From positions 1 through 64,000 of the forward strand of contig NZ_FRCN01000014.1 in assembly GCF_900142925.1 (NCBI RefSeq): DNA of 64,000 nucleotides. The letters run 5' to 3'. The notes below the pieces were generated by a model, which was given only the letters and a program-made list of their open reading frames with translations, did no database searches and was not told where the DNA came from. The DNA comes from Chitinophaga sp. CF418 (GTDB lineage Bacteria; Bacteroidota; Bacteroidia; Chitinophagales; Chitinophagaceae). Positions 25,932 through 35,178 of the stretch are shown piece by piece (the stretch's first letter is position 1; every line of letters starts with the position of its first letter). Position numbers and translations under genes: made by a program.

Positions 25932-28448
25932 ATGAAACACTATAATAAAAGACTTATTTTCCTTATTTCCACTATTGTGATCTTGCTGGTTAGCCCACCA
26001 TTTTCTTTTGCTCAAAGGATATGGGATCATCAATCGGAATTGTTTTTACAACTCAGGAAAAGCAAAGCAGATACAGGTCGGGTGCATATTTTGCTAAAAC
26101 TGGGCCAATATTATTTGCTCAGGGAATATTACGTGTACAGAATTGGAAATCCATGGACACAGCTTGATAGCGCTTCCTTGTTTGCAGCCCAGGCTCTTCA
26201 TCTTAGTGAGTCATTAAAATATGAAAATGGAAAAAATGAAGCTATTTTATTAAAAGGAGATGCCTTTATTAGAAAAAATGAAATAAAATCTGCGCTTGAC
26301 CTGTTAGGCCCACTACACGATTCAACCCGTTTTCGTTTATTGATCATATTAGGCCGCCATTATCTGTTTCATAAATCCGGATTCAAACAGAATTTAGACA
26401 GCTCTATGATTTTCCTAGAGCAGGCAAGTAAAATAGCACCGGTTCATTTGTCTGCAAAATGGCAACCTGAACGCACGCATATCAAGGCAATGGTTAGCTT
26501 TATTACCGAAGGCCTGCAGCCAAGTAAAAAGCTATATCAGGAAACGATAGCTCAAATAAGCATGCCAGGTAATGAAGAACGGGAAGCCCTTTTGTGGTAC
26601 GAGCTGGCAATGCTGATTCCGTTGCGTGAGAATACTGGAATAACCAGGTTGCATTGTTTTGAGCAAATGCGCTCGCTTTATAAAAAAAGTGGTAATCAGG
26701 AAAGAGAAGCATTTGTTTTAAAGACGATTGCTGATATACATTTGGTGAATGGCAGGGTAAATCTGGCAGAAACTGCGTTATTGAATTCACTGGATCTTTA
26801 CAAAGCGATCGGTTATCGGGATCTGCATTATATTTATGATCTGCTGGCTTTTACCTATCGCTATAAAGGCGATTTCAATAAGTGTATTTTTTATGGGTTA
26901 AAGGCAATAGAAAGTATCGAAGCCACAAATGATTCCACTTCATCCCTTACTTTTTACAGTCGCCTTGCCAATATGTACAGGGAAATAGGGCAACCAGACA
27001 AAAGTGTGGAGTGGTATTCGAAAACACTCAATAATCGGGTATTTAATGATAGCGACAATTTTTATAAATTCAGGGATGCAAGCTTCTTTGCAAGGGAACT
27101 AATAAAAATAAAAAGGGAGAAGGAAGCACTCGCCTATATTCTTGACATCAACGCCAAAAACAAACCTATCGGAGTTGACGCAAAAATATGTCTGTTAGGT
27201 TCATTGGCATACTGTTACCAGGCTGTGAAGCAGGATCAACAGGCCGAAAAGTATTATCTTGAATTAATAAAACTGGCAGGGCAGCTGCAGGAAAACAATG
27301 AAATAACCACTGATGTCTATTACGAGATAGGGCAGTATTTTATCAATAAGCAGCAATACAGGAACGCGATTACATATTTGCAAAAGGCACTTGGCGCTGC
27401 GGAAATCAGGAATTCACTTGCAATGATGAAAGACATTCAGCTGATGCTCTTCAAAGGTGATTCCGGCGTAGGAAATTACACTTCCGCTATACAACATTTA
27501 CTCAGGCACAAGCAATTGAGCGACTCCCTTTTCAATGAAACCAAGCACTGGCAAATAGAAGAATTACAGATTCAATTTGAAACCGCTAAAAAGGAAAAGG
27601 ATATTAAACTGCTTAACAACCAAAACCAACTGCAGCGTATCAGTATTGAGCAGACTAATAAAACAAAGAACATAATCCTGGCCTATGTAGTACTGCTGCT
27701 GGTCATTGTGGGCCTGCTATTTAACCGCTATCTGATAAAACAAAGAAACAATCGCAAGCTCAGTGCTAATCAGAAGGAACTGGATCAGAAAAATTTATTC
27801 TTAGAAGAACTGATTACAGAGCAGGATAAATTACTCAAAGAAAAAGAATGGTTAATCAAAGAGGTACATCACCGGGTTAAGAACAACCTTCAGATGGTAA
27901 CCGGCTTACTATATGCGCAATCCAGGTATCTTGAGGATAATACAGCCCGGCTTGCTGTGAATGACAGTCTGCGGCGGATGCAGGCAATGTCAATGATTCA
28001 CCAGAAGCTTTACAAGGATGAAAATATGTCAACCATTTCGATGCCCGTTTATATCAAAGACCTGGTGCGTTACCTGCATGAAAGTTTTGATGCTAACAAT
28101 CAGATAACTTTTGATCAAACGATCGAGTCGGTAGATCTTGATATTTCGCAGGCAATCCCATTGGGATTGATCATTACGGAAAGCATTGTCAATGCTATCA
28201 AGTATGCCTTCCTGACTGAGCAGAAAGGGGTCGTAAGCATTCATTTACAATATGAGGGCACCGATCAACTATTGTTGAAAATATCGGACAATGGTATTGG
28301 TTTACCTGCAGGACTTGACACCGGTAAAAACCATTCACTCGGACTGGATCTGATGCAGGGGCTTACCAAACAGCTAAAGGGCAGCTTTTATATTGAAAGC
28401 AATAAAGGCGTACACATAACGGTGAGGTTTCCAATCTTAATTAAATGA
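25932..28448 (+). CDS. TPR-containing sensor histidine kinase (HisKA_2 type)
   Basis: 838 residues. A signal peptide (LIFLISTIVILLVSPPFSFAQ) leads to a large periplasmic TPR region (about 40-550), then one membrane helix (IILAYVVLLLVIVGLLF, near 580-597), a charged coiled-coil linker, a HisKA_2 dimerisation domain with phospho-acceptor in KEVHHRVKNNLQMV, and an ATPase domain (NAIKYAF; ISDNGIGLP; SLGLDLMQGL). It should sense a periplasmic or envelope state and phosphorylate the response regulator encoded 19 bases downstream. The signal is unknown. Confidence 0.93.
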   Translation: MKHYNKRLIFLISTIVILLVSPPFSFAQRIWDHQSELFLQLRKSKADTGRVHILLKLGQYYLLREYYVYRIGNPWTQLDSASLFAAQALHLSESLKYENGKNEAILLKGDAFIRKNEIKSALDLLGPLHDSTRFRLLIILGRHYLFHKSGFKQNLDSSMIFLEQASKIAPVHLSAKWQPERTHIKAMVSFITEGLQPSKKLYQETIAQISMPGNEEREALLWYELAMLIPLRENTGITRLHCFEQMRSLYKKSGNQEREAFVLKTIADIHLVNGRVNLAETALLNSLDLYKAIGYRDLHYIYDLLAFTYRYKGDFNKCIFYGLKAIESIEATNDSTSSLTFYSRLANMYREIGQPDKSVEWYSKTLNNRVFNDSDNFYKFRDASFFARELIKIKREKEALAYILDINAKNKPIGVDAKICLLGSLAYCYQAVKQDQQAEKYYLELIKLAGQLQENNEITTDVYYEIGQYFINKQQYRNAITYLQKALGAAEIRNSLAMMKDIQLMLFKGDSGVGNYTSAIQHLLRHKQLSDSLFNETKHWQIEELQIQFETAKKEKDIKLLNNQNQLQRISIEQTNKTKNIILAYVVLLLVIVGLLFNRYLIKQRNNRKLSANQKELDQKNLFLEELITEQDKLLKEKEWLIKEVHHRVKNNLQMVTGLLYAQSRYLEDNTARLAVNDSLRRMQAMSMIHQKLYKDENMSTISMPVYIKDLVRYLHESFDANNQITFDQTIESVDLDISQAIPLGLIITESIVNAIKYAFLTEQKGVVSIHLQYEGTDQLLLKISDNGIGLPAGLDTGKNHSLGLDLMQGLTKQLKGSFYIESNKGVHITVRFPILIK

Positions 28449-28467
28449 ACTCAGCAACAATATAAAT

Positions 28468-30435
28468 ATGAATATCAAAATATTGATTGTAGAAGATGAA
28501 TTTATTGTGGGAAATGCGCTCCGCTTAGCAGTGGAGACAGCTGGTTATCGTGTAACAGGTATGGTGGCTTCGGTTGAAGAGGCTGAAGAAAATATACGGA
28601 ACCAACAGCCGGACCTTGTACTGCTCGACATTCGATTAGAAGGAGAAAGTTCAGGTATAGACCTGGCCAGGAAACTGAGGGCGGAAAATATTCCTTTCAT
28701 TTATTTGTCTGCACATTCAAGCCAGAAAATACTGGAAGAAGCAAAGACAACCGAGCCTTATGGATTTCTTGTAAAGCCATTCAGGGAAAATGACCTGCTG
28801 GTAGCGTTGGAAATAGCCCTATATCGTCATCGCCATAGCCTGGAAGCCCAACTCAGGCAAGAAGATTTTTTGCAAAAGCAGTTAGCCACAATAAGCAATG
28901 AAACTGCAACGGCTGAACAACAGCTACTGAAGATTGCCCGTTTGTTACAATCATATATCCCTTTTGATCTTATATCCGTAGGACCCAGGCCTTTTGATGC
29001 TGCGCAATTCAATGACACAGCCTATTTACGAATAGGGTTTGATGAATACCAGTTTATTCGTGAAAAAGAATTAACAACCATTACCGGTTTAACTAAAGAC
29101 GAGCTTTCCAACATCATTAAGAACAGCCATACAGATGCAGACGCAATCATTTACAGTGATGAAATAACAAAACAGGAATTGAATGATCCTTCGCTACAAA
29201 AAACATGGTTTGATTTCCTTAATTGTCAGGCTTTCCTGGTTTTCCCGGTGGATTTAAAGAACGGTTCGGCGGTTCACTACTTCTTTTACAGTCGCCAGCG
29301 CGCTATTTACACGGAGAAGCACATTGCTTTACTGGATCGTTTTAAAACGTATTTGACAGAACTGGCAGAGAAAATGACGCATGCAGCGCGTGCAACCGAT
29401 CAACCCTTTTCTACTAACAAAGACTATAGTGAAGCTGCGAATCGTCCCGAATTTCAGGGTATTATTGGCAACCACCCGCTTTTACTGGCTGCTTTGGATC
29501 TTACCACGCAGATCGCGCCCTATAATACGTCGGTCTTGATACTTGGTGAAAGCGGAACCGGAAAAGAAAAAGTAGCCCATTATATTCACGCGCTGTCACA
29601 AAGAGCAAAGGGGCCATTCGTAAAAGTAAACTGTGCTGCCATTCCAACCACATTGATAGAATCGGAGCTATTTGGCCATGAGAAGGGAGCATTTACCGGC
29701 GCCATAGAAAAAAGAAAAGGAAGATTTGAACAAGCCGATGGAGGCACTATTTTTTTAGATGAAATTGGAGAATTGCCGCTGGATATGCAGGTTAAATTAC
29801 TCCGTGTTTTACAGGAAAAAGAAATTTCATCTGTAGGCGGAAGTTCCTCCGTAAAAGTGAATGTTAGAATTGTGTCCGCTACTAACCGAAACCTGGAAAA
29901 AGAAGTAGCAGAAGGAAATTTCCGGCTTGATCTCTATTATCGGCTCAATGTATTTCCCATAACATTGCCGCCTCTACGGGAACGGAAAACAGATATTGAA
30001 ACGCTGGCACTTTTTTTTGCAAACAGGTTTTGCCAGGAATTCAATAAGCCATTCCAGGGTATTGCACCTTCCATGATAGAAGAAATGCGTGCCTACAACT
30101 GGCCGGGGAATATTCGGGAGTTGGAGAATATTATGGAGCAGTCAGTTATCCTTAACGATGGAAAATCAAAACTGGAATTAAGGCGACGCCTGACCATGGC
30201 GGCTCCTGCGTTAACCGGTGAAATAAATATCGAAACACTGCAGGATGTAAAACACGTTCAGCAGGAAACAGAAAGAGCTTATCTTATTTCGGTCTTAAAA
30301 AGAACGAATGGCCGTATACGCGGCACAAATGGCGCTGCGAAAATGTTGAATGTCAAACCAACCACGCTGGAAGCAAAAATGGCTAAGCTGAACATTAAGA
30401 GACAGGATTTTATCCAAACCACAGGAAACCAGTAA
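28468..30435 (+). CDS. Sigma-54-dependent response regulator (receiver, GAF-like region, AAA+, Fis HTH)
   Basis: 655 residues. The receiver domain has the acidic pair VED and phospho-acceptor Asp54 in LLDIRLEG, and Lys in LVKPF. A middle region of about 200 residues resembles a GAF domain. The AAA+ domain carries Walker A GESGTGKE near 360, the sigma-54 contact loop GAFTGA near 408, and the Walker B-like GGTIFLDEIG. The C-terminal helix-turn-helix (GRIRGTNGAAKMLNVKPTTL) binds enhancers. It forms an operon with the sensor kinase and should activate sigma-54 promoters, none of which I could place with confidence in the window. Confidence 0.95.
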   Translation: MNIKILIVEDEFIVGNALRLAVETAGYRVTGMVASVEEAEENIRNQQPDLVLLDIRLEGESSGIDLARKLRAENIPFIYLSAHSSQKILEEAKTTEPYGFLVKPFRENDLLVALEIALYRHRHSLEAQLRQEDFLQKQLATISNETATAEQQLLKIARLLQSYIPFDLISVGPRPFDAAQFNDTAYLRIGFDEYQFIREKELTTITGLTKDELSNIIKNSHTDADAIIYSDEITKQELNDPSLQKTWFDFLNCQAFLVFPVDLKNGSAVHYFFYSRQRAIYTEKHIALLDRFKTYLTELAEKMTHAARATDQPFSTNKDYSEAANRPEFQGIIGNHPLLLAALDLTTQIAPYNTSVLILGESGTGKEKVAHYIHALSQRAKGPFVKVNCAAIPTTLIESELFGHEKGAFTGAIEKRKGRFEQADGGTIFLDEIGELPLDMQVKLLRVLQEKEISSVGGSSSVKVNVRIVSATNRNLEKEVAEGNFRLDLYYRLNVFPITLPPLRERKTDIETLALFFANRFCQEFNKPFQGIAPSMIEEMRAYNWPGNIRELENIMEQSVILNDGKSKLELRRRLTMAAPALTGEINIETLQDVKHVQQETERAYLISVLKRTNGRIRGTNGAAKMLNVKPTTLEAKMAKLNIKRQDFIQTTGNQ

Positions 30436-30465
30436 ACATCTACTCCAATATTTTTAGACTTCATG

Positions 30466-30496
30466 CAGCCAACTCCAAAAAAATTGGAGTTGGCTG
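30466..30496 (+). terminator. Intrinsic hairpin after the response regulator
   Basis: CAGCCAACTCCAA and TTGGAGTTGGCTG are perfect 13-base complements with an A-only loop. The following sequence is only mildly T-rich. Confidence 0.75.
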
Positions 30497-30670
30497 ATTG
30501 TCATGGTTGTAAGTACCCCTCATTATAAGAGTACTAAAAACTCATTTTCATTGCCTTGTAAAGAAGGACAATCCTATTCTTAGGATCTATATTATATGGC
30601 ATACAAATGGTGTCACCTGAGATTGGTTGTTGCTTTAAAAAATTAAACGTAATTCTATAGACCTGATAAC

Positions 30671-31240
30671 ATGAACAGATTGAGGTTACACATTGAAGAC
30701 ATAACGCCAGTTAACGATGAAGAATTTGAATTCATCAAATCGTTCTTTACATTAAAAAAAGTACGCAAGAATCAATACCTGATACAGGAAGGAGAAGATG
30801 TTAAATACGAGTACCTGGTACTCTCTGGCATATATAGAGTATTTTATTCCGACGATCTGGGAAAGGAATATGTTTGCATGTTTGCTCAGGAGAACTGGTG
30901 GATGTCTGACTATAATTCCTATTTTAACCAGAAGCCGGCAAGCATGTACCTGGAATGTTTAGTGCCTGGTGAAGTATTATGCCTCAGCCTTTATGGCAGG
31001 GAAAAACTGGCTGCTGAGCTGCACAAAATGGAACATTTTTTCAGGATGAAAATGACCAGAGGGTTTATTGCCCTACAGCTAAGGATCAAAATATTGCTTT
31101 GCAATGCACCACAAAAACGATATGAAGAATTTGCAAAATTATATCCCGTCTTAATACAACAAATACCTAAAAAAATGATCGCAGAGTTTCTCGGCTTGCG
31201 TCGCGAAACACTAAGCCGGTTATATACTAACCATAAATAA
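30671..31240 (+). CDS. Crp/Fnr family transcriptional regulator (second of two)
   Basis: 189 residues with a cyclic-nucleotide-binding-like beta roll (LIQEGEDVKYEYLVLSGIYRVF) and a C-terminal helix-turn-helix (MIAEFLGLRRETLSRLYTN). It is similar in length and layout to the Crp/Fnr protein at 16.3 kb, and lacks an N-terminal cysteine cluster for Fe-S binding. Tandem GTGA-N6-TCAC palindromes of Crp/Fnr type occur directly downstream, in front of the next operon, and again in front of the DJ-1/ABM gene, so it is the likely regulator of both units. Confidence 0.92.
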   Translation: MNRLRLHIEDITPVNDEEFEFIKSFFTLKKVRKNQYLIQEGEDVKYEYLVLSGIYRVFYSDDLGKEYVCMFAQENWWMSDYNSYFNQKPASMYLECLVPGEVLCLSLYGREKLAAELHKMEHFFRMKMTRGFIALQLRIKILLCNAPQKRYEEFAKLYPVLIQQIPKKMIAEFLGLRRETLSRLYTNHK

Positions 31241-31265
31241 GGGCGTTAGGATAGACTATAATATT

Positions 31266-31299
31266 AAGAGGGTGTATCAATGCTGATATACCCTCTTTT
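31266..31299 (+). terminator. Intrinsic terminator of the Crp/Fnr gene
   Basis: AAGAGGG-n-TATCA pairs with TGATA-n-CCCTCTT followed by TTTTG, 26 bases after the stop codon. It separates the regulator from the following operon. Confidence 0.85.
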
Positions 31300-31334
31300 G
31301 TTTCAATCAACTTCTACTGTATCCCTGCCAATGA

Positions 31335-31384
31335 GTGACTGGAATCACGCTGCAATAGTGAGTCTAATCACTCCCAAAAAGTGA
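31335..31384 (+). promoter_or_regulatory. Tandem Crp/Fnr-type operators in front of the 2TM-cupin operon
   Basis: GTGA-CTGGAA-TCAC, 9 bases, then AGTGA-GTCTAA-TCACT, and after another 9 bases a lone GTGA half-site. Period is 23 bp, about two helical turns. The same GTGA..TCAC-N9-GTGA..TCAC layout recurs upstream of the DJ-1/ABM gene. Confidence 0.7.
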
Positions 31385-31494
31385 GTAGACGTCTTTATGG
31401 CTCCCTGTTATGATAGTAATTTTATCTCACAACGGTTGTTAAACAAACAATACGTAACCATCCTATACTATCACATCAGAAAAATTTAAAGTGT

Positions 31495-31701
31495 ATGTCA
31501 CATCTAACATCTCCCCAAAAAGGTTTCAGGATCCATCTGATCGTTTTCTTTTTGACCACGCCGGCCATCTGGATCTTGTGGTATCTGACCGACAGAACTT
31601 ATCCATGGCCTTTATGGTCAACACCAGCATGGGCAATAGGCGTCCTGTTTCACTACCTGGGCGTTTTTGTTTTTAAAAATCAAAAAACATCTAAAAACTA
31701 A
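31495..31701 (+). CDS. 2TM domain-containing small membrane protein
   Basis: 68 residues with two hydrophobic helices (IHLIVFFLTTPAIWILWYL and PAWAIGVLFHYLGVFVF) separated by a short WPLW turn, and a lysine-rich C-terminus, the pattern of the 2TM domain family. It is the first gene of a plus-strand operon; the next gene begins 5 bases after its stop. Role unknown, possibly a membrane anchor or partner of the downstream enzymes. Confidence 0.8.
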   Translation: MSHLTSPQKGFRIHLIVFFLTTPAIWILWYLTDRTYPWPLWSTPAWAIGVLFHYLGVFVFKNQKTSKN

Positions 31702-31705
31702 TATC

Positions 31706-32275
31706 ATGGATCAGCAACAAAAAACAGTAAGACGTATCGTAACAGGTCATAACGCAGATGGAAAAGCAATTATCGTGTCAGACGCTTCACCCGGCCAGAC
31801 GTATATGATTGGCGGGCCAAACGGCGCCAGATTTCATGAAGTATGGAATACACGGCAGTCGCCAGCGCTGATTGATCCTGTTTCCGGCGAGTTGGAAGAA
31901 ACCAGCCTGGTACTGGGGCCTCCTAAAAATGGCACACGTATCAGGGTGATTGATTTTCCGCCAGAAGGGGAGGAGATCAGAAATCTTACCAAAGAAGAAG
32001 CGGGTACGCACTTTAAAGCTATGGGCGGAGAAGCAGCTTCGAAAGCAGGCCAGGATGCACCACATCCTTTGATGCACCGCACGGCGACGATTGATTACGG
32101 TATTGTGCTGGAGGGAGAAATAACATTGATAGTTGATCAAGGCGAAGTAACGATCAAAGCCGGCGACATTATCGTTCAACGTGGCACCAACCATGCCTGG
32201 GCAAACCGGTCGGGGAAACCCTGCCGTATGGCTTTTATCCTTATCGATGGTGAATTCACCAATGAACTTCTTTAA
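31706..32275 (+). CDS. Cupin domain-containing protein
   Basis: 189 residues from the ATG giving MDQQQKTVRRIVTGH; an in-frame upstream start would overlap the preceding gene. The C-terminal half is one cupin barrel: MHRTATIDYGIVLEGEITLI and AGDIIVQRGTNHAWANRSG. The first motif keeps H and E, and the second reads Q-x4-H, so the metal site is altered from the classic HxH-E-H set. Proteins of this type are annotated as cupin-domain proteins of unknown substrate. Second gene of the operon, 17 bases before the next. Confidence 0.88.
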   Translation: MDQQQKTVRRIVTGHNADGKAIIVSDASPGQTYMIGGPNGARFHEVWNTRQSPALIDPVSGELEETSLVLGPPKNGTRIRVIDFPPEGEEIRNLTKEEAGTHFKAMGGEAASKAGQDAPHPLMHRTATIDYGIVLEGEITLIVDQGEVTIKAGDIIVQRGTNHAWANRSGKPCRMAFILIDGEFTNELL

Positions 32276-32292
32276 AACATAAAAACAACATC

Positions 32293-32862
32293 ATGCGCTT
32301 ACAACCGTTGCCACCCCATACCCTTAGTCCCGAACTTCGCTATGTACACGATGAAATCGCTAACGTAATAACCAGCAGCCAGGGCCCGGTAGTGATGATG
32401 AATGCCGAAGGGGCGCTATTAGGGCCGTTTCCGCCCATGTTACATTTTCCACAATTTGGTATACCTGCGCTAACATTTTTGAAGTCGTTAGATAACCATG
32501 CAACACTTCCGAAAACAGTGCGTGAAGTGGCCATCCTTACGGTAGGCGGTGCCTTTGGTTCCCGCTTTGAGCTATATGCGCATGAGATCATGGCGGCGGC
32601 CTTTGGGCTTTCAGCCGGTATTATCGCATCATTGGCAGCTGGTGGCCGCCCGGAAGGTCTAAACGAGCAGGAGGCGATCGCTCATGACGTAGCATCGGCA
32701 TTGGTTAAAGGCCATGTTGTTCCAGCTTCCACCTATCATCAGGCTGTCAATGTGCTTGGGCAAAATGAAACCGGAGAGCTCATCTTTCTCATCAGCGGCT
32801 ATTGCCTCATTGCAACAGTATTAAATGGATTTGATATGCCTGCGCCTGAAAATAATGGATAA
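32293..32862 (+). CDS. Carboxymuconolactone decarboxylase-like (AhpD-fold) protein
   Basis: 189 residues. The CMD helical core is seen in LPKTVREVAILTVGGAFGSRFELYAHEIMAAAFG, with E-x2-AHE as in gamma-carboxymuconolactone decarboxylase relatives. The CxxC redox pair of AhpD peroxidases is absent, so a thiol-peroxidase role is unlikely. It sits between the cupin gene and the large oxidoreductase gene, with gaps of 17 and 36 bases, and is surely co-transcribed. Substrate unknown. Confidence 0.88.
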   Translation: MRLQPLPPHTLSPELRYVHDEIANVITSSQGPVVMMNAEGALLGPFPPMLHFPQFGIPALTFLKSLDNHATLPKTVREVAILTVGGAFGSRFELYAHEIMAAAFGLSAGIIASLAAGGRPEGLNEQEAIAHDVASALVKGHVVPASTYHQAVNVLGQNETGELIFLISGYCLIATVLNGFDMPAPENNG

Positions 32863-32898
32863 GATAAAGAATGCTCCCACTATAACAATAGCCAAAAT

Positions 32899-35127
32899 AT
32901 GACTGCAATCAATAAATTCAATGCGGTAATTATAGGAAGCGGGCTAGGTGGCCTAACAGCCGGTGCCACACTAGCCAAATTGGGAAAGAAGGTGCTGGTC
33001 CTTGAGCAGCACTATATACCTGGGGGATGCGCCACCAACTTCAAGCGCAAGGGTTTTATCATGGAAGTAGGGTTACACGAAATGAATGGCTTTCATGACA
33101 GAGATATCAAAGCTGAAGTGTTCGAGCTGCTTGACGTAAATAAGTTTATACAATTCGTTCCGGCGCCTGAGCTCTTTCATGTAACCTCTGCAGCTACCAC
33201 ATTCACCTTTCCACACGGCACAGCACGTGCACAACAGGCACTGATCGAAAAATTTCCACACGAAGCAAAAGGCATTCAGGCTTTTTTCAGGCTAATGAAC
33301 AATGTCCTGGATGAAATTTACCGGATGCCAAAAGAAAAGTGGAAGATGACACTGATCTATCCCTTCATACCTGTTTTGTACTCAAATATTTTTAAGTCAC
33401 TAAAGCTAAGCTGCGGCGACTGGCTCGATAAACACATCACCGATGAACAGCTTAAACTGGTGCTTACTACCAACGTTTTGTATTATGGCGATGATCCGTA
33501 CAATTTATCGTTGCTGCATTTTGCTATTGCACAAGCTGGATATATAACCGGTGGCGGCTATTATATAAAAGGCGGCTCACAAAAGCTTTCCGATTACCTT
33601 ACTTCCTTTATTGAAAAAAATGGCGGACAGGTAATGGCAGGTAAGAAAGCAGAAAATATTCTGGTTGAAAATGACAGGGCTACTGGTGTGCAGTACCGCG
33701 ATGCTTTCAATGATTCACTGGAACCTGTAACCATTTATGCAGATGCCATTGTATTGAACGCGGCCATACCACATGCTATAAAGATGCTACCCGAACCTTA
33801 CAGACAATCGTTGAAAGAAAAAACGAAAAACCTGGAAACATCCTGTTCGCTGATTTCAATTTACATGGGTTTCGATATTGACCTGAAGCAATTTGGCGTA
33901 CAACATTACTCCACCTTCATTCAGGGCAAAGGTATCAACCAGCTGAAAGACATCAAAGCTAACAACATTGGAGACTGGGGTAATAAATCTTTTGTATTTG
34001 TCGATTACAGCCAGCTCGACTCCGGAATTACACCTGCGGGGAAAAGCTTTGGTGTGATCTGCGCAGCCGATTATTTATCGGAGTGGGAGGGATTGGATGA
34101 ACCGGCCTATAAAAACAAAAAGGAACAGATTGCGCAGCTCTTTTTAAAAAGACTGGAAACGCATTACCCCGGCATTCTTCAGCATATCATTTTTTATGAA
34201 GTCGGGACTGCTAAAACTATTCAACGGTATACACTTAACCCCAAAGGCACGCCTTATGGCTATGCACAGAGCCCCTCACAATCGGGTGTGAAAAGAATTC
34301 CGGCAAGATCTCCTCTTAGAAATATGTATTTCGCCTCGGCATGGTCTTTTCCCGGCGGCGGATTTACCGGGTCGATCTCCGGCGGCTATTGGGCTGCCAT
34401 GTCTATGAATAAAGCGATCAAATGGCAAACCTATAACAAACAATTACTGGAAGATGGCAGGATCGTCAAACTACTGACAACCCAGGTAATCGCGGAAAAC
34501 ACCATAGAGCTGACCTTTGAGAAACCACCAGGATTTTACCATAAGCCAGGACAGTACGCCATTCTTCGCCTGAATAAACCAAAGAAAATCGAACTGGACC
34601 TACCCTTTCGTTCACTTTCCATTGTCTCTCATCCCGACGAGCCAATCCTTCGTTTTGCCATGAGAGTGAGCGATAGCAGCTTTAAATACTCCTGTTTACA
34701 AATGGAGGCAGGAGATGAGGCCACCATCTTTGGGCCTTGCGGTAATTTTCTGTTGAAACCAGGCATGGGGCACACCGTATTCCTTATTTGCGGCATCGGC
34801 ATCACACCCGTTCTACCCATACTAAAGGAACTGGAAAAAAAACAATTCAAAAGCAGGATCTATCTTTTCAATTCCAATAGAACAATAGCATCTACAGCAT
34901 ATCAACGGGAACTGGAAAATATAAAAATAGAAAATTACACCTATCTGCCGGTCATCACTTCAACGAGCAAGAGGATCGATATTGATCTGCTAAAATACCA
35001 TTTGAATGACCTGCTGCAATACGATTATTACTTAGTAGGAACTTCTCCCTTTCTGGCTTCTATGAAGCAGTTATTGACCCGGGAAGAGGTTCCCATTGAC
35101 AAAATAAAAATGGACGACTTTGGCTAG
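32899..35127 (+). CDS. CrtI-like FAD oxidoreductase fused to a ferredoxin-reductase-type (FNR) module
   Basis: 742 residues with two enzyme modules. Residues about 8-510 form a phytoene-desaturase/carotenoid-isomerase/retinol-saturase-like flavoprotein: dinucleotide-binding VIIGSGLGGLTAGATLAKLG, then PGGCATNFKRKGF, and the closing signature NMYFASAWSFPGGGFTGSISGG. Residues about 525-742 form an FNR module: FAD-binding LPFRSLSIVS, GPCGNFLL, then NAD(P)-binding CGIGITPVLP and the end KIKMDDFG. No 2Fe-2S domain follows. The fusion suggests that NAD(P)H electrons are fed to the first flavin, favouring a saturase or isomerase over an oxygen-dependent desaturase. Substrate unknown. Confidence 0.9.
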   Translation: MTAINKFNAVIIGSGLGGLTAGATLAKLGKKVLVLEQHYIPGGCATNFKRKGFIMEVGLHEMNGFHDRDIKAEVFELLDVNKFIQFVPAPELFHVTSAATTFTFPHGTARAQQALIEKFPHEAKGIQAFFRLMNNVLDEIYRMPKEKWKMTLIYPFIPVLYSNIFKSLKLSCGDWLDKHITDEQLKLVLTTNVLYYGDDPYNLSLLHFAIAQAGYITGGGYYIKGGSQKLSDYLTSFIEKNGGQVMAGKKAENILVENDRATGVQYRDAFNDSLEPVTIYADAIVLNAAIPHAIKMLPEPYRQSLKEKTKNLETSCSLISIYMGFDIDLKQFGVQHYSTFIQGKGINQLKDIKANNIGDWGNKSFVFVDYSQLDSGITPAGKSFGVICAADYLSEWEGLDEPAYKNKKEQIAQLFLKRLETHYPGILQHIIFYEVGTAKTIQRYTLNPKGTPYGYAQSPSQSGVKRIPARSPLRNMYFASAWSFPGGGFTGSISGGYWAAMSMNKAIKWQTYNKQLLEDGRIVKLLTTQVIAENTIELTFEKPPGFYHKPGQYAILRLNKPKKIELDLPFRSLSIVSHPDEPILRFAMRVSDSSFKYSCLQMEAGDEATIFGPCGNFLLKPGMGHTVFLICGIGITPVLPILKELEKKQFKSRIYLFNSNRTIASTAYQRELENIKIENYTYLPVITSTSKRIDIDLLKYHLNDLLQYDYYLVGTSPFLASMKQLLTREEVPIDKIKMDDFG

Positions 35128-35178
35128 CCCGCAATATTATCCAATTAAATAAGAGATGGAAACAATAAACTATTAACA

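Noticed and set aside
25729..25935. 68-codon open frame touching the kinase start as ATGA
   Set aside because: One hydrophobic stretch but no recognisable domain or promoter; AT-rich gap sequence makes chance likely.
30595..30660. Sigma-54 promoter before the second Crp/Fnr gene
   Set aside because: TGGCAT is present but no GC at the required -12 spacing.
31491..31676. 61-codon frame overlapping the 2TM gene
   Set aside because: Shadow of the 2TM gene in another frame; the 2TM frame has the expected two helices.
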